Below are positions 1-8,979 of a stretch of DNA of 21,650 bases, one piece after another; positions within the stretch are counted from its first letter, which is position 1, and the number at the start of each line of letters is the position of its first letter. The notes beneath the pieces were generated by a model. That model saw only the letters and a list, made by a program, of their open reading frames with translations, was not told the DNA's origin and did no database searches. A program made the translations under genes and the position numbers. This DNA comes from Balamuthia mandrillaris (Eukaryota > Discosea > Longamoebia > Balamuthiidae), in the NCBI GenBank assembly GCA_031835245.1, contig JAVKOQ010000646.1, positions 1 to 21,650 on the forward strand, read 5' to 3'.

Positions 1-961
1 ACTTTTCTCAAAATCTCACCAGAGGAGCTCGCCTCTCAACTCACGATCATCGAACAGAGCATTTTCCGAGATATATCCCCGTTAGAACTACTTTTTGGTG
101 GCTGGAAGAAAGCCAACAAGAAAGAGCTAACACCAAACATCGTCAGGCTCATAGATTGGTTCAATAAGGTTTGCGCAGTTTCAAAACTAGCTTCTCAATT
201 GGGCTCTAATGCTTTGTTGCCGCTAAACGAAAACAGATAACGCGTTGGGTAGCCTCGGAGGTGGTCACCAGTTCCAACCTAAAGCTGCGAATCAGGGTGC
301 TGACTCGCTTTATTCAAACTGCAGAGGTATCGTTGTTTGTAGAGATTTTCATTACCCTTCCTTTACCTCTTTGCCTCATACGTTTTCCCATTCAGGAATG
401 TGTCAAGCTGCAAAATTATAATGCAACCAACGAAATCATCTCGGCTTTGCAACTCACATGCGTGTCACGTCTAAAACAAACATGGCGGGGGCTTAAGGCT
501 ACTGATTTGGCCACCTTCACGAGATTGTCTGAACTTATGAGCCGTGAAGACAATTATCGAAACTATCGTGAGAGTCTATCCTTGGCAGCCACTCCTCGTT
601 TGCCTTACATTGGTCAGTGTTGAACTTCCTCTTTTCTTTTTGGTGATAGTTTATGGTGGTTGCTAACAGTACTCTCCTCCTTCGTTTCATAAATGTAGGC
701 CTTCATTTGGCAGATATACTGTCACTATTGGAGATATCGACGTGGGTGCAGTCGCCAAAGGATGCCTCTAAGAAGCACGTCAACTTCCAAAAGATGCGGA
801 ATATCGAGCGGGCAGCCAAGCCCATTCTCAGCTGCTATACCAATCCTCCCTACGAGATCAAGACCATATACAACATCCAAAGGTTCCTCATGCAGGATCT
901 CATAACACTGGACGAGGCCAAGCTCTTTGAAGCTTCCAAAGCTTGCGAGCCCTCCAAGTGA
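1..961 (+). CDS. RasGEF (CDC25-domain) protein, 3' end
   Basis: C-terminal part of a Ras-family guanine nucleotide exchange factor, which promotes GDP release from a small GTPase at membranes. Predicted exons are 1-168, 237-326, 396-612 and 699-961, giving 245 residues in the window; the 5' part lies outside. Seen in order: the segment around LIDWFNK, then ITRWVASEVV, then LRIRVLTRFIQTAEECVKL, the NYNATNEIISAL helix, and LPYIGLHLADI. These match the conserved blocks of the Cdc25 homology domain, including the helix that opens the GTPase switch region. The three introns are 68, 69 and 86 nt with GT-AG ends, and the phases agree. The second intron is a multiple of three without a stop, so retention would add 23 residues. 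The protein ends shortly after the domain with KACEPSK. The domain call is secure. Which GTPase it serves cannot be seen, and any N-terminal REM domain would lie upstream. Confidence 0.9.
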
Positions 962-1083
962 CGGCCGCCATACCTTCAACTCGCCTCTGTCTTCTCTTCA
1001 CGCAAATGTTGTGTGTTTATGTTATTTTTTTTTTTTTTTGGTATTGTGTACATCACCATCATCAAATATATCTTTGCCCCGCC

Positions 1084-1608
1084 CTACGATGACCCCAAGT
1101 CAAGCTGATACCGTAGAACCGTCATAAGAGGGCGCGAAGGCGGTCCTGCCACAACTTCCTCGCTAACCCGTTTGAAGCCCATTTTCTGGTAGAGCCGCCA
1201 AGCGTTTTCCATCCTCTCTTTCAACGTCACTAATTTCAAGCGAGGCGCCCCAACGCGGCGTGCATCGTCGATCGCTAGTTGTAGCAGCCGCTTGCCCAGG
1301 CCTCTGCCTCTCCACGTCGGCCGCACACTGAGTGCCTCCAGCAACCAGACGCCCTCTTCCTCGGTGGGCGCAATACAAGCACACCCCACGATAGCACCGC
1401 TATGCTTATCGATGGCCACTTGGTGACGTCCTTCCGCGAAGGAGCTGTCCTCCATGAGGTGTGCAAAGTCCGAAGGGACGTCCTTCAGCTGCTCCAACCA
1501 TTCCTCTGCACTGTCCTCGCTCAGTGCCAAATGGTTTTGAATGACTAGGGCGGCCACTGCCGCTCGCTCCTCTGCTTTAGCGTGCCTTATCTCTACCTCC
1601 TCCTGCAT
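1084..1608 (-). CDS. GNAT-family N-acetyltransferase
   Basis: Single-exon gene of 174 residues. GNAT enzymes transfer an acetyl group from acetyl-CoA to an amine; the substrate here is unknown. The acetyl-CoA pyrophosphate loop is visible as LSVRPTWRGRGLGKRLL (pattern RGxGxG) around residue 100. It is preceded by the strand IVGCACIAP and followed by the ENAWRLYQKMGFKR motif that closes the fold. The first ATG is at 1608; one codon further upstream is GTG. The length is usual for a lone GNAT domain. No signal peptide or membrane segment is seen. It lies head-to-tail downstream of the dephospho-CoA kinase gene, 186 bp away. Both proteins bind CoA compounds, but in a eukaryote such neighbourhood alone is weak evidence for a functional link. 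Confidence 0.85.
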   Translation of the reverse strand: MQEEVEIRHAKAEERAAVAALVIQNHLALSEDSAEEWLEQLKDVPSDFAHLMEDSSFAEGRHQVAIDKHSGAIVGCACIAPTEEEGVWLLEALSVRPTWRGRGLGKRLLQLAIDDARRVGAPRLKLVTLKERMENAWRLYQKMGFKRVSEEVVAGPPSRPLMTVLRYQLDLGSS

Positions 1609-1794
1609 CACCTCCTTTTTCCGTGGCGCTGTAATGCGACCACCACCACTTAGTTCTTCTTCTTTGGTTTTCTGCTTCTCCCTCTTTCTCTTTTATTACC
1701 TTTGGTATGTTCGGTTGGTTGTTGCTTGCTTGCTTTTTTCATTTTTTTTTAAAAAAAATGCATGATCATTATTAAGAGAGCAGAGCGCGGTATC

Positions 1795-2572
1795 TCAGAA
1801 GAGCATGGCAGCAATAACACGAACGAGAGCGTAACAGCCACCCAGAAGAAGGCAAAGGATGAGGAGGGCGGCGTTGCTGCGTGTCACAAGGGTCTTTCGT
1901 TGGCGCAGCTGTTTAAGAATGGCGTGCACCTGCTTCTTTGTGTGTTGGAAATCAGAGGAGTTATCCACCACAAAGTCAGCACGTTTCACTTTGAGGTCAA
2001 TGTCCATCTGGCTCTGGATGCGTTGTTGTGCGTCCAGCTGGCCAGCTTCGTCTCTGGACATGAGCCGTTGCAGCTGCAACTCTTTAGGCACCGCTACCAC
2101 TACCACGCTGTTAACCCACCGCTGCATCCCTGTCTCAAAGAGGAGAGGTGCCTCCACTATCACCAACTCTTCTCCTTTCTGCTTGGTGGTTGTTGCTGAT
2201 GAGTGGAGATGTTGAAGGAGAGAACGACAAAGAACGGAGAGACCGACTCTTTCTTACCACAAAGCACCAGAAGAGAAGGAGCAAAAGTTTACGAAGGATG
2301 GCGGGAAGGGTAGCTTTATCCAGCCATTTACGTTGTTGTCTGTCTGCAAAGATAATAGCGGCTAGCTTCTTGCGATCAAGGGTGCCTTCCTCCGTAACCA
2401 CTTCCTCTCCGAAATGTTGCACAATGCGCCTAAAGAGTTTGGTGTGGGGTTCCACCACCTGCCTAGCTAGCTGGTCGAGATCGATCACCACCACACCCTT
2501 CTCCTCTTTGAACATGGCCCCTACTGTGCTCTTCCCGCACGCTATCCCCCCTGTCAGGCCCACCACCTTCAT
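1795..2572 (-). CDS. DCAKD: Dephospho-CoA kinase (DCAKD/CoaE-like), membrane-anchored
   Basis: Catalyses the last step of coenzyme A synthesis, ATP-dependent 3'-phosphorylation of dephospho-CoA. Exons 2572-2258 and 2178-1795 give 232 residues; the 79-nt intron is GT-AG in phase 0. The P-loop GLTGGIACGKS is at the N terminus, followed by VIDLDQLARQVV, the substrate-side motif EAPLLFETG, and VVVAVPKELQLQRLMSRD with its Lid-type arginines. VVDNSSDFQHTKKQV closes the fold. The last about 25 residues form a hydrophobic helix (LLILCLLLGGCY...), as in animal DCAKD, so it is probably tail-anchored. Length and spacing match recalled human DCAKD closely across the splice junction, which supports the intron. 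The first ATG (2572) is used; an in-frame GTG four codons upstream is ignored. It is a single-function kinase and is not fused to PPAT as in COASY. Confidence 0.93.
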
Positions 2573-2680
2573 CTTTACCTGCACCGATTCTTTTGCTCTT
2601 CTCTTGGCCTATGCTTGTTGTTTTCTCCACCCACCACCCTTCTCGTTTGATTTTTTTTTCCCCCCAACAGAAGCCGCACT

Positions 2681-2706
2681 TCTCTCTCTCTCTCTCTTTC
2701 TCTCTC
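2681..2706 (+). repeat. (CT)n microsatellite
   Basis: Almost pure CT dinucleotide run in the 218-bp spacer between the CDC27 stop and the dephospho-CoA kinase start. Read in the direction of those genes it is (GA)n. Confidence 0.9.
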
Positions 2707-2790
2707 ATCTCTTCTCAGCAAAGTAGTGCACAACCTTGTTAGCTGTAGGAGGAAGAGCAAGAGTGGGAATATAGAGCAACGGCAACAGTC

Positions 2791-3717
2791 TCATGTAAGG
2801 TCGATGATTTCGTCATCCACTTCCTCTTCTTCATCCTCCTGTTGATCTTCGAGAAGGTGGGAGGATTGCAGCTTATCAAGGATGGACTTGATGTGAGCCT
2901 GATTCTTGGTATCAAGGTCCAGAGCTACGTTGAGGCAACGGATTGCCTCTGTAAAGTTTCGCAGTTGCTTGTGCGTCTTTCCTAGCAAAAAGAATACAGC
3001 GGATTCCTTAGGGGCGTAGTCCGCCAACCCTTCCAATACTTGCAGTGCTTCCTGATTTACTCACCTTAGGAGGGAGAGGGAGAGGGAGAGGGAGAGGGAG
3101 AGGGAGAGGGAGAGGGAGAGGGAGAGGGAGAGGGAGAGGGAGAGAGAGTTTACCTCATAACGATGAAGGGAGAAGAGGACAGTGGCCTTTCTAAACTTGG
3201 CAAGGGTATTGGCAGGATTTAGCTCTATGGCCTTTTCGAGCACAGGAAGGGCCTGTTCCAGTTTCTGGTTAGCAAACATGGCCATGCCCATGTGCACATT
3301 TAACACAGAGCTTAGCCCGTTGATTTGCAGCGCTTTTCTAAAGTGATACTCTGCAAAGTCATATTTCTCTTGCCTATAAAATACAATCCCCAAACCATAC
3401 CTTTGAATAGGTTCGTTATTTTGTTTCATTAGCCAAACGATATAGGCATAGGGAACGAGAAAGAACAGCGAAAAAGAAAGCACAAAGTTATAAAACAAAC
3501 CAAGCGTTGTAGTGTCTATCATCAATGCGGATGGCACTTCTGAAGCAGCCGGTGGCCTTATCTAGATCATCTCCGGCGACATACTCATGTCCGGAAAGAG
3601 TGTAGGCATAGGTAAACATGCTATCCAGTTGAATTGCCTGCAATACACGGCGTGGTAAGAAAATCAAGAGAAAGAAGCGAACTAATGGCGCCGACAGTTT
3701 TGCTCAGCTTGGAAACG

Positions 3718-3760
<43 letters not shown>

Positions 3761-5966
3761 GAGATCAGAAGTACCCGGTGGAAAAACTTAATGGCTGTCC
3801 GGTGTTCATTTTGTAAGCTGAAACAATTGCCGACTGCACACCAACTCTGCGGCGCCATTCTATCAAGCTCAGTGAGCTGTTGTGCTAAAAAGCTGAGCTC
3901 AACCTCTTTACGGAGGTGCCAAAGAATTGTGGAGTAGATTTCCATCCCTTCGACGCGGTATGGCTCTTTCTTTCGAACTTCTTCGTAATGTCTCTCAGCC
4001 TGCACAAAAGAATGTCAATAAACAAGGCGTAATAAAAAAGAGGTGTGCAATCACTTGCCTCCTGATGATTGGTCATTTCGAAGTAAGCTCGTCCAACGTT
4101 ACAGAGTACCCAACCTGTCTCGTATTGCTTTGGAGGAAGAGCTTGGAAAGCCTCTATTGCATGTTGACACCGAAATCTGAAATGTTGGCATGTTATAAAT
4201 GTGATGTAAGATGAGTTGCAAAAGATAATGTACTGATACGTACTGGCAAAGATGGCGGTAGGCATTTCCGATGTGTTTCAACAATGTCAATACCGCAATA
4301 ACTCCGACTGGGTCTAAAACAAATAAGTAGACGGAGGAGCAATGTTGGAACATAAAAGCAAGTATAAAAAGTATCATGCAAATAGGGACAAAGGGTAAGA
4401 CCTTGAGGGGCTCCAATAAAGGGAGAGGGCAGGGGTGTGCTTGGTGTCTCCAACAGTTTCCTTCGAGCAGCTCGTTCCCCCTTTGCGCGAGCCTTTTCAA
4501 TTTCGTCAGTTGCAACGGATTCTGCATCCGTGCTAGAGAAGCGTAAAGCTTTTGTCCTTAATTTAGGGCTATTCGTTGGTTCGGTAGGCGTACAGAGGTT
4601 AGAGGCTGCCGTATTCTGCTCTTGTTGTGAGTGCAACGCAAGGTCGTCTACCTCATCTGCCGTATTCTAATGCACAAAAGAGAAAGCAAGAAACGTTACT
4701 TCAAGAAAATAAAGAGAGAGAATGTCATAAATGAAAAATCAACCTTTGATTTGGGTATTCGTCGCTTAGTGGTATAGGGAAGCCGCTTTGACACTTCTGA
4801 TTTTCTTTTGCCGTTAGTCTTGCCGGCAGTTGCAATGTCTCCCTCTAGAGCCGAAGAGAAAGACAGGCGTGTTGTTCTCACTTTTGGACTTTTGACCTTG
4901 TGATAGCATACTATTAGTCCCATTCAGGTTTTATGTAATGAATAGGTGTTACCTTGCGACCCTCGGCACAATTCGTCATGATGGAAGCAGTGTGCTTATT
5001 TCTAAGCTTGCGCTTGGGGAGGTCTACAGGAGGCTGCTTGTTTGCTCCAGAAGAAGTTATACTAGACGGCAGTGGAGACGGTGTGTAAGGGTTAGTTTCG
5101 TTGAGGTCGAGTTCTCCTAACAGATCTACTGCCAAAGAAGGTGAAGATGCTGACGAAGCAGACAATGTCGCCGAACTGGATGAAGAGGCACTGTTAGTAG
5201 CTGAAAAGAGGCTGGGAGACAGAGAACAGAAGCGAAAAGGAGACGCGTACCAGGGCGTTTGGAATGCTGAAGAAACGGAAGGGGAGGCAGAAAAATCGGA
5301 AAAGTTGAAGAGGGTAGAGCTGTTTGTGGAGAACGAGTTGCTCTGTTTGGAAGAGATGTTAGGGGTTTGGAAGAGGCTCGCTTTAGCAGTAATAGAAGAA
5401 GAGAAGACGGAAGGGAGAGCGGGTGTTGAAGAGAAGAGGGCGGCTTGGGCAGGTCCAACAGCGGCAGAGCCAAAACACTCAGCAGCGTCAATGTCAGCGC
5501 CAAGGGAGCAAAGAGCTTCGTAGGCTGACCAAAGGAAAGGGTTCAATTCCACGCTTTTCTTGAAGTACTTGATGGCTAGTCTCTTTTGGTTGAGCTTTCT
5601 ACAGACTTGGCCCAGCAGAAAGCAACCAGCAGCGCCACCAGGCACGCCGACGGGCAGCTCTGCGGAGGAGTGTGAAGAATGAGGTAGCAATAAGCATTGC
5701 TCCGCTTCTCTGAACTTGCCAAGAGAATAGCAAGCACAGGAGAACAGGTAGCGAAGTTCCGTAGAAGCGGAGGGCAGCCCCGCTGCCTCTCTCAGTAGGA
5801 GGTAGACCTTGTTGGGTTTGCCAGCGCGATAATGGCATAGGGCCAGCAGCTGTAGCGTTCTTTCGTTGGCGACAAAGGCGTACAAGCGCTCCGCCAGGAA
5901 AATAGCGTTGGCATAGAGCAGGTTCTCCAACGAGTAGCTGATGCATTGCACCAGTGTCTCCTCCAT
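2791..5966 (-). CDS. CDC27: APC3/CDC27, TPR subunit of the anaphase-promoting complex
   Basis: Scaffold subunit of the APC/C ubiquitin ligase; its TPR superhelix binds the Ile-Arg tails of Cdc20/Cdh1 and APC10. Predicted exons: 5966-4953, 4896-4744, 4666-4402, 4313-4244, 4176-4059, 3999-3775, 3637-3501, 3400-3154, 3051-2791. Together they make 829 residues, near the 824 of human CDC27. The N-terminal TPR block (residues 1 to about 175) has NAIFLAERLYAF and NPFLWSAYEALCSLGAD. Then comes a Ser/Thr/Pro-rich linker with repeated FQTP sites. The C-terminal TPR array holds YETGWVLCNVGRAYFEM, RVEGMEIYSTILWHL, NCFSLQNEHRTAIKFF, HYNAWYGLGIVFYRQEKY and PKESAVFFLLGK. The tail is acidic. The start at 5966 is the first ATG and aligns with the family start. 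Intron 5 uses GC-AG. Introns 6 and 8 carry microsatellites. Confidence 0.95.
3069..3148 (+). repeat. (GGGAGA)n microsatellite in CDC27 intron 8
   Basis: About 12 copies of a 6-bp unit fill most of the 102-nt intron 3153-3052. On the transcribed (minus) strand it reads (TCTCCC)n and begins just after the donor, so it is polypyrimidine in the pre-mRNA. Confidence 0.95.
3721..3757 (+). repeat. (GA)n microsatellite in CDC27 intron 6
   Basis: Pure GA run inside the 137-nt intron 3774-3638. It is (CT)n on the sense strand of CDC27 and explains why this is the longest intron of the gene. Confidence 0.95.
4000..4058 (-). other. GC-AG intron in CDC27
   Basis: The exon ends ..CAT CAG GAG and the 59-nt intron starts GCAAGT and ends TTTTGTGCAG. 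The joined frame reads FEMTNHQE-AERHYEEV, which fits the family exactly. The nearby GT (3 nt further on) would put a stop codon in frame. GCAAGT after AG is the typical strong context for the rare GC donors of the major spliceosome. Confidence 0.85.
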
Positions 5967-6524
5967 CCCTGTAGCTCGTTTGTCCCCCTTTTGGGCGTGC
6001 GCTAGCGTACGGCAGTTCCCCCCACCAGCACAAGCACGACCAACCAACCACAAGCGACACAGAGCCCTTGCTTGTTGCTGCTGTTTAAACAACAACAACA
6101 ACACAACCACAATAGAAAAGAGAGTAGCGGGGGGTTTGGTTTTTGGCGGGAGAGGAGGAGAGGAGGAGAAATTTAGTAATAGCCCAACCCGATAGGTATC
6201 TCCCCCCCTAATAGGCCTCTCTTACCCTAAAAACCACAACACCAACAACAAGGCAACAACAAGGCAAGGCTCCGTGCCCCGAGCCTCTCCGCCTCTTCTT
6301 GCCTCCTCCTCCGCCCCAGCCGCTCCCTGTGGTCCACCTGCAAGCCCTCCTCCTCTTCCTTTTACCGGCGAAGAAACGTAGCAGCAACCTCCCTCGAGCA
6401 AGCAAGTGGTTGGGGTGGTGGTGGTGGGGTCGGCTATTCCTGCCTGCCTGCCTGCTGGCCGCGCTACAACCCTTCTTCCCTTTCTTCTTACAAGAAAGAG
6501 AGGTTAGTTGCTCCCAAGCTGCCA

Positions 6525-6559
<35 letters not shown>

Positions 6560-6729
6560 GAAGGCTGCATGCCAATACCCGTGATACCCCTCTGTGAAGC
6601 CTTCTTTTTTCTTCCCACACCGCCGCCTCCTCCTCCGCCTCCTCCTCTTCGTGGCGCTTCGCTCAGAAGGCCCCCACAGAAAGCAATAAAAGCAGAAAAG
6701 CGAGCAGCAGCCCTGCGCCAGCCATCATA
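5967..6729. promoter_or_regulatory. Divergent promoter/5' UTR region, CDC27 and DEP-DEP-PH gene
   Basis: 763 bp between the two divergent start codons. It has an ACAACA-rich stretch at 6087-6112, GA/CT runs and CCTCCTCCGCC-type polypyrimidine blocks. Long open frames on both strands here are low-complexity (Pro, Leu, Arg-Glu runs), and I do not believe they are coding. No clear TATA box or further gene is seen. Confidence 0.5.
6529..6557 (+). repeat. (GA)n microsatellite
   Basis: Pure GA run in the divergent region, about 170 bp upstream of the DEP-DEP-PH start codon. Confidence 0.9.
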
Positions 6730-8771
6730 ATGCTGACCAAGAGCAGAAACGCCAGGCATAGCACCATGACAAAGGGGGAGGAGGAACGCGCTTTGAGGGA
6801 GCAGTTCCCCTCCTTTATAGTGCATGACTGCAACCAGTGGTCGCAGTTGGTGGGCGTTGCTGACCCCCACAAAGACTCGGTTGCTGCCGCAGCTTACAGC
6901 GGCGGCGGTGCTCCTCAGGAGGCCCCTTGTTGGTCTTCTTCGGCCGAAGGGGCAGCAGGCAAGCCCAACCTTTTGCATGAAGAGGATCGGCAGTCAGATG
7001 GGCCGCTGGCCTCTTCTCACAACACAAACGGGTTACTTACCAGCCAAGAGGTACCGTTTTCTTCTTTTCTTTTTCTTTTTCTTTTTCTTTTTCTTTTTCT
7101 TTTTCTGTTTTGTTTGTTGTTCTTTGTAGGTCTATTGTTGTTAGTTGGACTGCGTTAAACTCACAGCAGGAGCATACTTTTTGCCAAAACAAAAACAAAG
7201 GTGCAAGCGCTAGGTTACAAAATGTGCGACCCGGTGAGAGGGGTTCGTGTTCACGATGTTCAAAAGTGCTACTGGCGGTACTATCGGCAGTGCTTCTCTG
7301 GTCTGAGACCCTCTTTTCTTGTGGTCGCACGTTAGCGAAAGTTGAAAGCTCATGGTTAACTTTCATTTCCTTATGAGCAGGCTCTGATGTGGTGGACTGG
7401 ATCATTGCTCATTGTGCTAAAGTGTCGTCAAGGGAGCAAGCTGCTAAAGTTGCACAATATCTCTTTACCAGTGGTTTCTTTCGGCCGGTTACCCAAACAA
7501 GCACTTGCTTCAAGGACTCGCCACTTTTGTTTTGTACGTTTGAGGTACAAAAAGTCCTTTGCTTCTTATTTCTTTACGTTATTTCTTCACTTATTGATGG
7601 TCATTTGCCTTCTCTTGGCCTTTTCCTCTCAGCCTAATAATGTGTGTGTGGAAGATATGGACTACAAAATGGTACATTGTGCCCTTGTTCTGTTGCTTAT
7701 TTTTTTTTTCTTGTCATCTTTCGTTTCTTGCTCTCGACCGTACCTCCTTGCTTGCTTTTCTTTCGCGCACTGACCCTATGCTCTGCTTCTAGATCAAAGC
7801 AATAGTAGAGCAGATGAGCGACACAAGAAATGGAGGTGTTGAACTGAAAAACCGGAGATACTTCTTTAAAACTTACAATAATTGTTTTTTGGGTAACGTG
7901 GCACCCGTCACATGACGATTTGCATAACAAGCCTAACATCATTACTTATTAGGCTCAGAGGCGGTGACTTGGTTGGTGGATAATGTTCCTTTGTTGGAGT
8001 CAAGGGAGCAAGCGGTCCAGTTTGGGCAAATGTTAATGAATAACGGATATATTTACCACGTTACCAATAGCCACCCCTTTGGTGATAGCAATTATTTTTA
8101 TGTATTCGATGTACGTGCTGTTTTTGTTGTTGTTTGTTGTTTCTTTTTTTTAGTGCTTATTTCACACAAACCACCAGAAATGCATTCAAATAGAGTACAG
8201 AAACAACCTCAAGTTGGAGTATGAAAATGAAGATGTACAAAAAAGCGGCTTCCTAACGTTTCTGACGCGGGGAAAGGATGGGGCGATCGAAAAAGAGGCA
8301 TTGCGATGGTTTTGCTTGCGCAAAGAATGCCTCTGGTGGTATTCCTCTTCTACTGCTACACAACCTCTTGGCTCTATTCCTTTGTTTGATATCTCCTTAC
8401 AGGTTCCGTCCTCGTTACCAATTCTTCATCTAACTGGATCATTAACACCATTGCGCACAGGTTTCTAAATTTTTAGACGACAAGGAAGGAAAGCATTCCT
8501 TTGAAATTATTACGGCTACCAACTCCGTGTACACGTTGGTATGTTGTTTTCCCTCTTTATTTTCTCCTCGTAAAGCACTCGTGCTGACACACACATCATA
8601 CAGACAGCACGAACGTCTGAAGAGATGGAAGAATGGATGGCAGCCATCTACTCCTACACAATCGAGGCAGAAAATGACCTTATGGAAAGGGCAGAAATAA
8701 TTATTGAAAACGCCACCCTCAAACTAAACTCGCCACTAGAACTTCGGCGAGAGTCTTTTAAATCTGTGTAA
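6730..8771 (+). CDS. DEP-DEP-PH domain protein
   Basis: Predicted membrane-recruited signalling adaptor. Exons: 6730-7050, 7201-7300, 7381-7544, 7633-7671, 7793-7892, 7953-8110, 8196-8402, 8461-8538, 8604-8771, making 444 residues. Residues 1-107 are low-complexity and unrecognised; a second ATG lies at 6769. DEP1 (about 108-195) reads KMCDPVRGVRVHD, then CFSGSDVVDWIIAH, SSREQAAKVAQYL and CFKDSPLLFCTF. DEP2 (about 209-295) reads VEQMSDTRNGGVELKNRRY, CFLGSEAVTWLVDN and HPFGDSNYFYVFD. A PH domain (about 303-425) reads QKSGFLTFL, ALRWFCLRKECLWWY, PLGSIPLFDI, HSFEIIT and the closing helix EEMEEWMAAIYSY with the invariant Trp. In both DEP domains the same Gly codon is split by a phase-1 intron, pointing to duplication. 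The acceptor of intron 1 (7200) is the weakest junction. The order resembles pleckstrin without its first PH domain, but with two DEPs. Confidence 0.85.
7068..7106 (+). repeat. (CTTTTT)n tract in intron 1 of the DEP-DEP-PH gene
   Basis: About seven copies of a 6-bp pyrimidine unit shortly after the donor at 7051. It is polypyrimidine on the sense strand of this gene. Confidence 0.9.
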
Positions 8772-8825
8772 ACAAGTGTTTTTATAATTTTGCCCATTTT
8801 TATTCTCTTGTTTTCTCTAGCCTCT

Positions 8826-8829
<4 letters not shown>

Positions 8830-8873
<44 letters not shown>
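8830..8873 (+). repeat. (CT)n microsatellite
   Basis: Long pure CT run in the 208-bp spacer between the converging 3' ends of the DEP-DEP-PH gene and the PARP gene. Confidence 0.95.
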
Positions 8874-8875
<2 letters not shown>

Positions 8876-8979
8876 AAGAATTTGTGCATAAAAAGCTATT
8901 CATTCCATGTTTCCATGAAAGCAATGAGCAATAGTATTAGAGTGTTGAAAAGAATATGGAAATGATGCGTGAGTAACTA

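Noticed and set aside
5101-5523. 140-codon plus-strand frame rich in Glu and Lys
   Set aside because: It is the antisense shadow of the Ser-rich linker of CDC27, whose coding is supported by conserved blocks on both sides.
5966-6110. In-frame 48-codon extension upstream of the CDC27 start
   Set aside because: It contains no ATG; the first ATG at 5966 coincides with the start of the conserved N-terminal TPR block.
6208-6978. 256-codon minus-strand open frame, and the overlapping 143-codon plus-strand frame at 6299-6730
   Set aside because: Both are low-complexity products of CT/GA and CCTCCG repeats (runs of Ser-Leu, Gly, Pro, Arg-Glu) and show no domain. The region is better explained as divergent promoter and leader.
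7132-7380. Alternative acceptor at 7131 giving an open frame through 7376
   Set aside because: That frame does not carry the DEP1 sequence. The acceptor at 7200 joins in phase to the frame that has the full first half of the DEP domain.
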